From: Mesorhabditis belari
Lineage: Eukaryota > Nematoda > Chromadorea > Rhabditida > Rhabditidae
Direction: 5' to 3'
Assembly (NCBI GenBank): GCA_958450365.1
Contig: CAUEEP010000244.1
Coordinates: 1-64,000 of the forward strand
DNA length: 64,000 nt
Shown piece after piece: positions 46,409 to 56,789 of the stretch; position 1 is the first letter of the stretch; every line of letters begins with the position of its first letter. A model generated the notes under the pieces. It was given only the letters and a program-made list of their open reading frames with translations, ran no database searches and was not told the DNA's origin. The position numbers and the translations under genes are program-made.

Positions 46409-47345
46409 ATGAACGCTAAATTAGCTTTTCTTTTGGTGGTTTGCATGAGCCAAGTAAGTTTTAAACATTTAAGACTATAGAATGAGCTAAAATTCAATTA
46501 AACTGACTTTCTGATTCGTCAATTGTAAAAAGTAAACAAAAAACAATATATTCTTACGCTTAAAAAACTAGTGAGCGGCCTATTGTAGGCTTAAAATCTT
46601 ACTTGAGATAAAAACATTCTCTTTCAGTATCTTTCAGTTTGCTAGCAAGTTTGTTCTCCATTTTTAGTCCAAATACGCTAACAATGAGCTTTAAGTAAAA
46701 TAAAATCTGTAGCAAAACTAGAATCTAAAACCTACCAAAACTCCATAATTCGATTTTTTTAGTATCCACTTCATATCATTTTAGACTTTGGCCGCCAATT
46801 GCCCGTCACAAGCTGTTCCCAGCACTTCTTATTCTCTCATTTATGGACGTAAGTCTACTTTAGAATATAACACGTTCGAAATATTACACAAATATTGTTC
46901 TTATAAAGAAAAGCTCATCTTTTAGCAGCCAATGATGAGACGAACGGCTCAAAGACGTGTCCACGAGGTTTTTGCCGTTACATCACGACAAGCCTTGGAA
47001 GCAGCAATGCGTGTCTAGATGTAGGCTCTAAACTAACAAAGCAAAGACAATTTCTAATCTTTTCATTTTTCTCAATCCGGTCTCTTTAGCAATCGCTCGT
47101 TTGCCCGCAAGCGACCGGCCCAATCCCCTCCACTACCATTGCTGGACGTGAGTCTTTGAAAAGCAAATTTCATCAATTTTCAAGAATCAAACTTGAAACT
47201 TAAATGATCTCAAAGATCTCTCAAATGATCTCAAAGTTTAGCTGCTGATTCAAATCTCAACTGTCCAGCCACGACGAAATGTGTTGGCGGAGAGACGAGC
47301 AGCAACGGAAAGACATACGTCGGAAATTTCTGTGTCATTGCTTAA
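46409..47345 (+). CDS. Secreted Cys-rich protein, paralogue 1
   Basis: Exons 46409-46453, 46785-46848, 46926-47020, 47090-47147 and 47269-47345; 112 residues. Exon 1 is almost exactly a signal peptide (MNAKLAFLLVVCMSQ). The mature part is Cys-spaced: NCPSQAVPS, TCPRGFCRY, QSLVCPQATGP, STTIAG, then KCVGGETSS and GNFCVIA at the end. Exons 3-5 align with exons 3-5 of the gene at 49546: CP-GFCR, QSL-CP, STT-AGP and -NFC- are shared, and exon 4 is 58 nt in both. No named family recognised. Extracellular or secreted role inferred. Confidence 0.8.
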
Positions 47346-47494
47346 AAATCTCAATTAAATAACCAATATTCTACCTGATAATAACAAAGCTAACACTTAA
47401 TAATAAACCTTTTGTTTTGTTAACTTTTTGCTTGAATTCTCCTTTTTCGAAATCAATCACAGCCTGACTATCTTGCAGGATTTTACGCTTTCTA

Positions 47495-48916
47495 CAAGGT
47501 GTTCAACAAATTACTCGGGTTCGGTATTTTAAGTGTAACTCAGCACTCAGATGTGCAATCATCTCACGCTTTGTTTTAATAGTTTTTTTTGTTTTTATAT
47601 AATTTAAATATTTTTCCACGCTGGATTCTTGGGTTTTACGAAAAAACTTTTTCTGCCTTTTTTTATAAAACATCAAAGTTGGCTGTCAAGAGCTGACGCT
47701 TGTTTTTGGTACTTCATTTCCAGAAAACGCCAAAGATTGAGCATGTTTTAGAACGCTTTTGTTTTTGCAATACGTTTTAAACATTATCAAACGATTCGGA
47801 AGGTAATGTGACACTCAATTAGGCAAAGTTTTGCGATTTTGTGAATCTTGGTTCCACATGAGCCATTGGCTTGTCAAAAGATGACTCTGCAAAACGAAAT
47901 TTTTCATTTTTTATTTTCTGTTAAATGTGAATCTTTAACCTTCAGATAAATGTAACCAAATAAAACTAAATTGAGAACAGTAATGGATCCTTGCGCAAGT
48001 CACGCCAATAAGAGTGTCCATCATCAGGCTCAGCCAGCTTGAACTTTTTCTCGTCTGTGTAGATGATCTGAAAACAATAAAATTTGTTTTCTAAGTTTAA
48101 ATACCTGATTCCATGTTTGCGCGAGCAAAGAGCAACCTGTTCTGTTTGTGGATGGCAGTTAAGCGAGGTGCTAGCTTCATCACCTGATGTGTGAGATGTG
48201 GAGAAGAGTTGATGGTTCTGAGAACAGTCCAATTTGACACTGGAAGTTGCAAATCACGCTTGATTTCATTTGCTGACCTCGTAGAATTTGAGGCTTTGTT
48301 TCTGATATGGCGTTCGGCCGTTTGAAGAGCTTCTTGTGACGACCATGCGCACTTGAAGTACCATATTTGAGTGGGCCTTTGAGGTAACGGTTGATACAGT
48401 CTCTTGAGCGATTGATTCCACGGCTCATCTCGGAAATTGACAATCTAAGTTGAGCTGCTTTCGGGATTTTTTTTGAAGTTGAAGTAAGACAAAGTAGGCT
48501 CTTTAGGCCTCCTTATAAGGAACCTGAAGTGAAAGTGGCGTGTCTTATGTTTGGCAGAGGCAAATTTACCTTTTAAACTAAAAAAGTATGAAATGACCCG
48601 AAAATTTGGGGGGGGGGGGGTGGCTTATGTTTTTGCACCGGGTGAATTTTCGTTTTTCGGCTGTTACATTTTCCCAAAAAAAACGCTCATGATCACCAAG
48701 ATTTTTGTTAAATCCTCCAAAAACAAGTGCCGTGTCCTGATTGCCAACTTTGAGTTTTTACAAAAAAGGTAGAAAAAGTTTTACCTAAGAAAACCTAAGA
48801 ATCCACCATACAAAAATATTTAAATTTTTTATTTAGACAAACCGTGAGATGATTGCACATCTGAGTGCTGAGTTACACTTAATATACTGAGTTTGGGTAA
48901 TTATTGAACACCCTGT
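47495..48916 (-). mobile_element. Degenerate Tc3-like transposon
   Basis: 1422 bp between TA sites. Terminal inverted repeats are about 80 bp, CAAGGTGTTCAAC... on the left and CAGGGTGTTCAAT... read from the right, sharing the block GTGTAACTCAGCACTCAGAT. It carries remnants of a Tc3-type transposase on the minus strand. A run of 12 G (near 48609) lies inside. Confidence 0.82.
47966..48443 (-). pseudogene. Tc3-like transposase remnant
   Basis: The first block (48443-48180) has the helix-turn-helix region SISEMSRGINRSRDCINRYL and YGTSSAHGRHKKL. The second block, in another frame (48232-47966), has YTDEKKFKLAEPDDGHSYWR, which carries the first catalytic Asp. The second and third catalytic acidic residues are absent because the gene is truncated. 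Not functional. Confidence 0.82.
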
Positions 48917-49058
48917 AGTCAAATGCTTAGTAATGAAGTTGGTCGTTAGAGTATTCTCAATCCGAAATTTGTCATCTGCACCAAAAGATTCAATCATTCT
49001 GCAATTCATCTATTCTTTACCGTATCTCACAATCACCGCCTGCCATAGCAAAAACTGT

Positions 49059-49140
49059 CAAGCAGGATGAGATTCGAACTCACGTGGGGAAACTCCATTT
49101 GATTAGCAGTCAAACGCCTTAACCACTTGGCCACCTGCTC
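49059..49140 (-). tRNA. tRNA-Ser(GCT), copy 2
   Basis: 82 nt on the minus strand. Acceptor GAGCAGG pairs with CCTGCTT (one G-U), D-arm GCCAAGTGG, anticodon loop CTGCTAA (anticodon GCT), extended variable arm, T-arm GTTCGAAT. All arms are intact, so this looks like the functional member of the pair. Confidence 0.92.
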
Positions 49141-49545
49141 ACACTTCTGGCTAGCCTAAATCAGGGTAACACTAATTTCTGCAACGGAATTTACTTGGAT
49201 TTGCGATCAGATTGGTATCATTTGATGGGCCAAAAATGTATTATAGATCAGGTTTTTAGTTGTTGAAAAACTATTAAAACGTTACTTAAATACTTGAAAA
49301 ATTATTTTATACAAAAATTAGGGCAAAGATTGACCTGATAGTCAGGTGCTCAAACAAGTGGTTCGTGTAGAAATCGCGGTTTTCCAGCAAAATATAATAA
49401 ATGTGACCCGAGAAACGTCATTTGACAAGATTTTAGTCATAAATGTATTTGTACAGCTGCATGTCATTCCTCTATATTCAAGCCATATAAAATGTAAGTG
49501 AGGCTGAAGATTTCGGATCATCGGGATTTCAATATTTTCGGGTGT

Positions 49546-50643
49546 ATGATGCAGAAGCTTGTCTTGATCGTTGGTGTGGTTTGCCTTGTGCAGGTATTTG
49601 TTTACAATTTCTAAAGATAATGTTTTATTTTGACTTGCGCAATCGACTCACCATCAGTGCTGATTCTAGTGTTAAACTGTGCTGTGATTTTCAAACTAAA
49701 TTCAAAAGGCAAAGAAAAACACTTTCTACAACTTTCCATACCTTTTACCAAACCGCTATCTTCATTCAGCTTAACTTTTAATTTAGGCTGGTCCTATGGG
49801 CCCACCACCAGGAATGGGTCCTGGGCCAGGAGGTCCTGGTGGACCAGGTGGTCCAGGAGGACCAGGAGGTCCAAGAGGAGATGGTCCAGGAGGACCAGGA
49901 GGTCCAAGAGGAGATGGCCCAGGAGGACCAGGAGGACCAGGAGGCCCAGGAGGCCCAGGAGGACCTCCTCCACCACCACCTCCCCCACCTGGCCCCTTTG
50001 ATCCAAATGGACCTCGACCACCTCCACCTCCCCCACCACCACCAGGCACCCGCCCACCACCTCCACCCCCATCCGGTCGCACTCGTCCTCCTCCACCACC
50101 ATCCGGTGGCACCAATCGACCCACAACTGGCAGCCCATTCTTCACGACAACTGTATCATCAAGCACTTGCCCAGATCTGCCTAGCACAACAAATGGAGCC
50201 GATGTGGGACGTAAGTTGTTGCTCTAATTCAGTAAACGTTCCCCTATTTAGCGGCTATTGCTGGTCAATGCCCGAATGGTTTCTGTCGATTCAATGGAGT
50301 TGAAGATCGGTGTTATGATGTGAGTTGAACTTGTAGAAGTGTAGAATTTTAAAGTTCAGTGTGTTGTGGAAAGATGACAAAGCTTTAAACAAATTTTTCG
50401 TTTCAGCAAAGCCTCCTCTGCCCAAGCTCAACGGCGGCCATCGTTTCAACTACAGTGGCTGGACGTTGGTTTTACAACAACTATCCCTTTTGAACACTAT
50501 TATTAGCTAGCACATTATTGTAACTTCAAAATTTAGCCGCTACCGCCGACTTGGTCTGCCCTGCAACCACTCACTGTGTCAATGGATACACCCAATCCTC
50601 ATCGGGGCAAACCTTTTACGCAAACTTCTGCATCTACGACTGA
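49546..50643 (+). CDS. Secreted Gly/Pro-rich, Cys-rich protein, paralogue 2
   Basis: Exons 49546-49593, 49787-50210, 50252-50319, 50407-50464 and 50537-50643; 234 residues. Exon 1 encodes a signal peptide (MMQKLVLIVGVVCLVQ). Exon 2 is a low-complexity arm: a collagen-like run of GGP triplets with two GPRGDGP units, then polyproline stretches of up to nine Pro separated by Gly/Arg/Thr. The C-terminal module (QCPNGFCRF, QSLLCPSS, STTVAGPA, FYANFCIYD) is the same Cys-rich unit as in the gene at 46409. The other two frames of exon 2 are also open, but signal peptide, phases and paralogy fix this frame. Likely an extracellular or matrix/cuticle-associated protein (inference). Confidence 0.82.
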
Positions 50644-50842
50644 AATAGATCTCGATTTGAAACAGTACAATAAAGTGTCCAATAAAGTATCCAAAACATT
50701 CAATCTAATCCAATAAATTCTGAATGCATGCATAGTAGTAAATCGTTTACAAGAAACAAGTTCAGACACAGAACTTAAGCCTTAGGTCAGTCTTTCTGGG
50801 TTTTGCCTTAATGTGGATTTCAGTCAACTTCAAGCAAATCTA

Positions 50843-51484
50843 TTAGGTTGACAAGAAAGTTCAAGAAAAGTTTGCATGGTGATTTCTCAAAAATCAAGCC
50901 ATGAATTCTTCCCAAGTCTTTTTGATAAACTTGACTATATTTATAAAAATTCTTGATAAAAAATCAGAGTGGGCTTCAGAAAAAAAAAGATTTCTTCAGC
51001 TAAAGTGACTTTTTTAGTGACCAGCATTTAGACAAGTTTTTAATAGATTAATGGATAGATCCCATTCAAAACCTAAAATAAAATACTAAAAACAGGGAAA
51101 TTTGCGACTAAAGCAAATTTTATCTAATGCTTTGACTATTTGGAATGACGTATTTTAGCAAACACTCATTGACATCAAAAAGTTATTTTCTGAAGTACAG
51201 CCCCTCTGTAAAAAGCTTTTTAGCGAAAAATAGAAATTATAGAGAGTATTGCTCATTTATGTTAGGTTTGCCCCATAAGAAATCATTTTTTTGTGATGCA
51301 AAAGTGAGCTGAATAATACTTTTTCAAAAATCTCAAAAATTTTAAGGGAAAGCTGCACTTATTTTTTACGAGTAATTTCTTGGAGTCGACTTGTAAATAA
51401 TAGAACAAAATGTTCTTGAATTAGTGGATTCGTTTTTAAGAAATTCCAACTCAAAACTGCGCAAAGACTTTCTTGCCAACTTAA
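50843..51484 (+). mobile_element. MITE family B, full copy
   Basis: 642 bp between TA sites. Ends are TTAGGTTGACAAGAAAGTTC and the complementary ...GACTTTCTTGCCAACTTAA. It is non-coding and matches 4411-4978 in inverse orientation. The tips again resemble mariner termini. Confidence 0.82.
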
Positions 51485-52649
51485 TATTAACCAATACTCA
51501 AGTATAAAGTAAAAATAAAAATCCAACTTTCAACAATAAATGGTTTTTATACGTGAGCAACACGTGTTACTTTCTTCTTTTCTTTACAAACTAGCTCATC
51601 ATCTTTCGATTGATTTTTATTTCGCAATTAATTCTCGGTTCTTGATTCTCGGTTCCATTTTCTGTAAAAAATGCACATTGGTTTTCAACTTATAACATAC
51701 ATATCTACTTTTCAAGGTACATGAAAGGTTGGTCACACAGAAACTTTATTGACTTCTTTCTGAAACGAAGAACGTATCAATTGATAAGAGGAGTCTTACA
51801 GAGCACTTTCAAATCTCTTCGATTGATTTTTGTTTCTCAACTGATTCTCGGTTCTTGGTTTTCGGTCCCATAGCATTTAGTCTTTTCAGAAGAAATGAGC
51901 TACCGTATTTCTTCTACTAAATATTCAATTTGTCTTTTAAGTGAGTTCGGGGTTGAGCTGACGTGGGGAATATGCTTCTAGTGATCAGTGGTCTTATACT
52001 GAACTAGTACCTTATTCTTGTAAAGTTACAGTACCATTACAATAGAGTATGTCAAAATAAAAATACAGTCGAACTTCGATATAACAAAACGTTTGATATA
52101 ACGAACACTATTTTTGGTCCCAACAAAGGGTTTTACCTTAACACTTCGATATAATGAACTTTTTCTTATAATGAATTCGATATAATCAACGTCTCTTGAG
52201 GTTCGTTATATCGAAGTTTGACTGTATGCATTGACTTCTTGACCTCAGCATTTTAGTTTTAGCAAAACTTCATTAGCGTTAGCAACCAAACGTTAGTTTA
52301 GAGCTTACCTCACTAGTCAGTAGTAAATTGATTCGATAATAACTTAACACCTTGCAAAGTTCCAGTACCACTACAGTATTCGAGTACTGATTTTGAGCTT
52401 TTGTTAGAGGATTTTAAAGAACTCGTCTCACCAGGCTAAATGCTTTCGTTTCAGCATGCTGTATCGATTCTAAGCCTAGAGCTCTAGAGCCAATTTTTAG
52501 AACCCTTTCTTGCTAGAGATTTCATTGGTGGTTTGGCTGAGCCTAAACCGAGATCGATCTAACTATTGATCATGAGCTCTTCTTGAATTTTGTGTTTTTG
52601 CCCATCTTGTTTTGCAACATAACAATCTTTTCAAAATTTACAGCAAAGA
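51485..52649. other. Intergenic with repeats
   Basis: Contains near-duplicate segments (CTTTCGATTGATTTT...TTCTCGGTTCTTG near 51605 and 51818) and the pogo-type MITE at 52066. No gene recognised. Confidence 0.45.
52066..52224. mobile_element. Pogo/Tigger-type MITE
   Basis: 159 bp between TA sites. Ends CAGTCGAACTTCGATATAAC and its complement carry the tip sequence widespread in pogo-like elements of animals (family knowledge). There is no coding capacity. The tips differ from those of the intact pogo-like element at 58842, so it needs another source of transposase. Confidence 0.85.
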
Positions 52650-52871
52650 ATGTGCCTCAACAACTCGGAAGATGAGATGAGAGCCTCGTATTTGAATCTG
52701 TTTGCAAGATTTTGCAAACTCAACTACAAGAAAAACTCCAACAAGATGAATTCGTTATTCAGTGACTCAACTTCAATGATCACTCATTCAGAAGACGGAA
52801 TCTCTTTTCTCTTTTCTTATCGAATCTTTTCATGTTCTCTCGCGCCTCATGCAGGAGCAAGTCTCGTGTAG
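52650..52871 (+). CDS. Weak candidate exon
   Basis: A 73-codon open frame directly after a TTTACAG acceptor, rich in Ser/Asn (SEDEMRASYLNLFARFCK...). It could be a terminal exon of an unrecognised gene. No partner exon or domain was found, so chance is a serious alternative. Confidence 0.2.
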   Translation: MCLNNSEDEMRASYLNLFARFCKLNYKKNSNKMNSLFSDSTSMITHSEDGISFLFSYRIFSCSLAPHAGASLV

Positions 52872-53180
52872 AGGCCTACGGCGTCGTGTAGAGGTTTGCA
52901 ATGATTTCCCAATTACATTTTGAATGCCAACTTTTCAGCAATAGTTTTAACTGATCAAAGTAAAGCTTGCGAATTGATTTTTTTTATTTAGATCTCTATG
53001 TTAAGCATTTTAGCAATAAACAACTTGAGATAAAGCATCGGTAGTGTACTAACAAATACAAAACCTGCTCTTTTAATCGAAAAGAATCACATCTTCTTTT
53101 ATGATGTTTGATAAAAATCTTTAAATGATCATTGACCCAAACAATAACCAATTGCAACTTTAGATTAACAGGAAACAAAA

Positions 53181-55991
53181 ATGTGGCCTTTCGCGACATA
53201 TTGGGGATTGTTGATCAACTTTATTAAAAAGGACATATCAATGGCTCCAACGGTAAGCAGCAAGTAACAAATGCATCTACTCGAAAAGCAAATTTAGTAT
53301 ACGTGGCGAGCATTTGAGAGTCATAAATGGGTATATGATCCAACGAAACTCACTTACGAAACGACTAAAGAGACGTTGACTGCAGTGAGTCGTATTTTGA
53401 TTTCAATATTAATACCAATACCAGAGCCTGAGTTGAACTAAAATCGGGTTAGGGTTACTGGAGAACAAAAACTTTAGATAAACCAAATTCTAACAGATAT
53501 TTTGTTCTCCTCGAGGGTTGGTTTGGTTCAGGGTTGTGTAAGGCTTAGGCAAAGTGCTTTATGTCGTTTATGCATAAGAGGTCATTCCGTTTTAACAGAT
53601 AGAGCAGGTAAGTAAAGAAAATCAGTTGATAAAAGTTTAGTTCTTATAGTATTAGGTTGGCAAAAAAGAAATGAGCGTCGTGTTTGTTGATTTGTATTTT
53701 ATTCACAGTAAAAGATTTTTTTAAATAGTTTATTCTATTGGAAAGAGCGTGTTCTTGCGCATCGTTTGATATATAATTTGTCTATGTTTACTTTGTTTTT
53801 TTGCAAGAAAGAGTGTTTAGAAAATGTCGGACCAAAAATTTCGTTTGCTGGCCTGCTCGTGGCATGAATTTAAGCAAGGCAAATCGGCTGCTGAAGCTCA
53901 TGGCGCTCTATCTCAAGTGTTTGACGAAGATGCTCTATCCGAAAGTCAGTGTAAACGATGGTTCCAGCGCTTCCGAGACGGCGACGAAAGCTTGGAAGAC
54001 CAAAAACACGGACGTCGACCTCAAATCATCGACAACGACGCATTGAAGGAAGCCATTGAATCGGATCCACGCCAAACCACTCGCTACCTGGCAGAACAGT
54101 TCGGCTGCACTCATGTCACCATTGAGAACCATCTGCATGGCATGGGCAAGACGAATAGATGCGGAAAATGGGTACCGCATAAGCTATCCGACGCAAACAA
54201 GGCGACACGCATCGCAATCGCCGGAATTCTCACTCACCGCGCCAAGAACAGTGGGTTTTTCGACTCCATTGTTATGTCGGATGAGAAGTGGATCCAATAC
54301 GGCAACACAGCAAGAAAGCGGCAGTGGTTGGACCACGGTGAAGCTCCAAAACCGGACATCCACGGAAAAAAGGTGATGCTTTGTGTTGGGTGGAACAGTA
54401 AAGGCCTGGTATACTTTGAGGTTCGGGATTCGGGTCAAACAGTTACGGCGAACCTCTACCAAGGCCAATTGGACCGCGTGGACCAGGCGCTGCGACGTCA
54501 AGGTGTGGATACGGCGTCGACAAAATTCCTCCACAACAACGCTCGGCCGCATGTCGTAAAAATCACCCAGCAGAAAATTGAAGAAATGGGCTGGGAAGTC
54601 CTGCCTCATCCGCCATACAGCCCAGACTTGGCGCCTTCCGACTACCATCTGTTCCGATCAATGCACCACTCCTTGGCCGAGAAAAAGTTCAAGAACCGTG
54701 ACGAGGTCCAAATTTGGGTGTCCAACTTCTTCGAGTCGCAGCCGGTCGAGTTCTTCAAGAAGGGCATCCATTCTCTGCGTGAACGTTGGCGACAAGTCAT
54801 TGATGCAGATGGCGAATACCTTTTGGATTAATGTATTGTTTTCTTGTTTTTATAATAAAATAAACTTTTAACGAAAACGCGCATTTTTTTTTTGCCAACC
54901 TAATAGATTGTAGTTCTTTTTGATTTACATAAATCCTTCTACTTATAGATCATGGCGGCCTATGCACGACCTAAGGCGAAGCCTCTTTCCATCAGCGTTT
55001 GGAGCGAAAAGAAAAAGAGTCTCCGGTTTTCGGTTCCAAAACAACAGCTTATGGAATCTCCTCGAGTTTCGGCTTCTTTGGAAGAACTCTTTGGTTGTAC
55101 GATCGTTCGATCAGAGGACTTCGATTACTACGCTGAGGTTAGTCCTGTAATGTTAAGCTTAAACTGAATCTTGTAATATGTATCTAGTATTAAAACGTTA
55201 ATAAAAAATTAGCTCTTGGCCACAAAATCAATAGAGTGATCAATAATTTTAGGGAACGACGCACACATTTCGCAAAGTGCTGATCAGGTTGAATAAATCA
55301 AGTCAACTCGTGGTCATCGAGCACGTGAACGACACCAATGACATCGGAAGCGGTGAAAATCAAATCAACAATGACGACATTTCCAATTTTGTTTACGAAA
55401 TCGAATGCGACTTATTACCTAAAATCCGTCGTTGCCTCAAAAGAAAGGAAATCGAAGCTATAGAATTCAATATTTGGAATGGTATCGTCGGGTTAGTTGC
55501 ATTTAATTAATATGCTAGAATCCAGTGAGATTAAAGTCTTTTTTCGAATTTGAATTTGACCAGTAGAAAGCCAAAAATTATATAAAGGACAAATACAAGT
55601 TGCTCATAAAACTCATAAGTTATGTGGGATCAAAATACTAAATCAAAAAGCTTTAGTGACACGGCCAAAAGCATCACTCGCAATAGAGCACGACGCCAAG
55701 CTGGATACACTATAAGCTGGCAGAATGTAATTGCTCCTGTTTTGAATTTGGTTTTGCATAAAATTAATCCTTTGAATTTTGAATGTTTCTCCTGAAACAT
55801 TTACTTCTATTACTCTTGCCTATTATGTACTATTATGTATTATGTACTATATTTTAGAAATTGTTATATTTAAACAAAATGAAAACTTCTAATTGCCCCT
55901 TGGTTGCTCACTTTTTAGGTACGAGGTTGTTTTTTTGTTACCGGTAATCTTTACCAGAATCTCTAGTCATCTTGCATTTCTCTGTGATTGA
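53181..55991 (+). CDS. Protein of unknown function with mariner in intron 2
   Basis: Five exons join in phase: 53181-53252, 53298-53384, 54949-55137, 55253-55491 and 55919-55991; 219 residues. The N-terminus (WPFATYWGLLINFI) is hydrophobic, the middle is basic (ARPKAKPLS, EKKKSL), and the C-terminus is hydrophobic (VVFLLPVIFTRI). No domain recognised. The intact mariner at 53652-54903 lies in intron 2. Because exon 3 begins ATC ATG right after an acceptor, an alternative is a shorter gene starting at 54952, with exons 1-2 from another transcript. Confidence 0.6.
53652..54903 (+). mobile_element. Mariner element, structurally complete copy 2
   Basis: 1252 bp with tips TTAGGTTGGCAAAAAAG and CTTTTTTGCCAACCTAA-like complement, between TA duplications at 53650-53651 and 54904-54905. 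The transposase frame is unbroken. Visibly GC-richer than the surrounding DNA. Confidence 0.93.
53824..54831 (+). CDS. Mariner transposase, full length, catalytic Asp replaced
   Basis: 335 residues, a typical mariner transposase length. Order: paired HTH region, WVPHKLSDANK linker motif, catalytic core. First catalytic Asp is at 153 (SDEKWIQY) and third at 273 (YSPDLAPSDYHLF). The second position, in LHNNARPH, is Asn238 (AAC at 54535-54537) where the family has Asp in LHDNARPH; 34 residues separate 238 and 273. Metal coordination needs that Asp, so the enzyme should cut poorly or not at all, although DNA binding may persist. Codon use is GC-rich relative to host genes, suggesting recent arrival (inference). 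Confidence 0.93.
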   Translation: MSDQKFRLLACSWHEFKQGKSAAEAHGALSQVFDEDALSESQCKRWFQRFRDGDESLEDQKHGRRPQIIDNDALKEAIESDPRQTTRYLAEQFGCTHVTIENHLHGMGKTNRCGKWVPHKLSDANKATRIAIAGILTHRAKNSGFFDSIVMSDEKWIQYGNTARKRQWLDHGEAPKPDIHGKKVMLCVGWNSKGLVYFEVRDSGQTVTANLYQGQLDRVDQALRRQGVDTASTKFLHNNARPHVVKITQQKIEEMGWEVLPHPPYSPDLAPSDYHLFRSMHHSLAEKKFKNRDEVQIWVSNFFESQPVEFFKKGIHSLRERWRQVIDADGEYLLD

Positions 55992-56789
55992 CTCTATTTG
56001 GAAGTCGTTTTGTTTTCTAGAGCTGCTTTCTACGTCTTTCTTATTTTTGCTTACGGCTATTTGTCTTGAGTTTTCAAAATAAATATATGCATTCTCATAC
56101 AACGTCTCATATAACGATTTTGAAATTCTAAAGCACGCTTTCGCTTTCTGCGTAGCTACCCAGGCAAACACGAGCGTTGGCCGTTCTGGGCAGTTATGCA
56201 CAAAACTTGGGGCACGTTTTAAAATCATTGGATCGAAATTTTTGTTTCCAAGCGAATGGTTGAATCGAGTATTCATGAAAAAGTGGTACGGATAAATTTT
56301 TTATTTATAATTTTCTTATAATAATTTTTCTAGTACGATATTCAATTATCCGATTTTCTAGTACGATATTCAATCATTTTCTTATAATATTAAACACCAA
56401 TAAATCTTTTTCGTCATTTTAATAAAACTGACTTGATCAAAACTTTTGTTCTACTCAAAACTTCTCGGAAAAATTTTTTTTTCAAAAGCCCGCCTAAATT
56501 TGTTATTTGTACAGGTGCGTTTTTGGATTTTTTTTGTTTAAAAGAATAAAATGACTCAATAAAATATGATATTCGTAGAAAATGGAATGACTGAAAACTA
56601 GAATGAAGTAAATACTAAGATTAGAATTGATCAAGTTTATAACACTTTGATTAAAGCTATATTTTAGTCAGTGAACTTTTCTCTGTGTATGTTGTCTAAA
56701 GTTGTATAACTACAAATCATATCAAAACCGTTTATTATGATTAAACAAAAGCCATTAAAAGTAGATTAGCATAGTTTGTACTCTTTTTA
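55992..56789. other. Intergenic with a pogo-type repeat relic
   Basis: About 56095-56240 is an inverted, diverged relative of the MITE interior at 8637-8720 (AACGTGCCCCAA..., CTACGCAGAAA..., ATCGAG). A minus-strand frame at 55938-56276 overlaps it and is not supported as a gene. A duplicated TTTTCTAGTACGATATTCAA occurs near 56325 and 56350. Confidence 0.5.

Noticed and set aside
49783..50303. Long open frames on both strands across the GGP/polyproline exon
   Set aside because: A triplet repeat opens several frames. Signal peptide, splice phase and the paralogue fix only one.
54184..54648. 154-codon minus-strand frame
   Set aside because: Shadow of the GC-rich mariner transposase.
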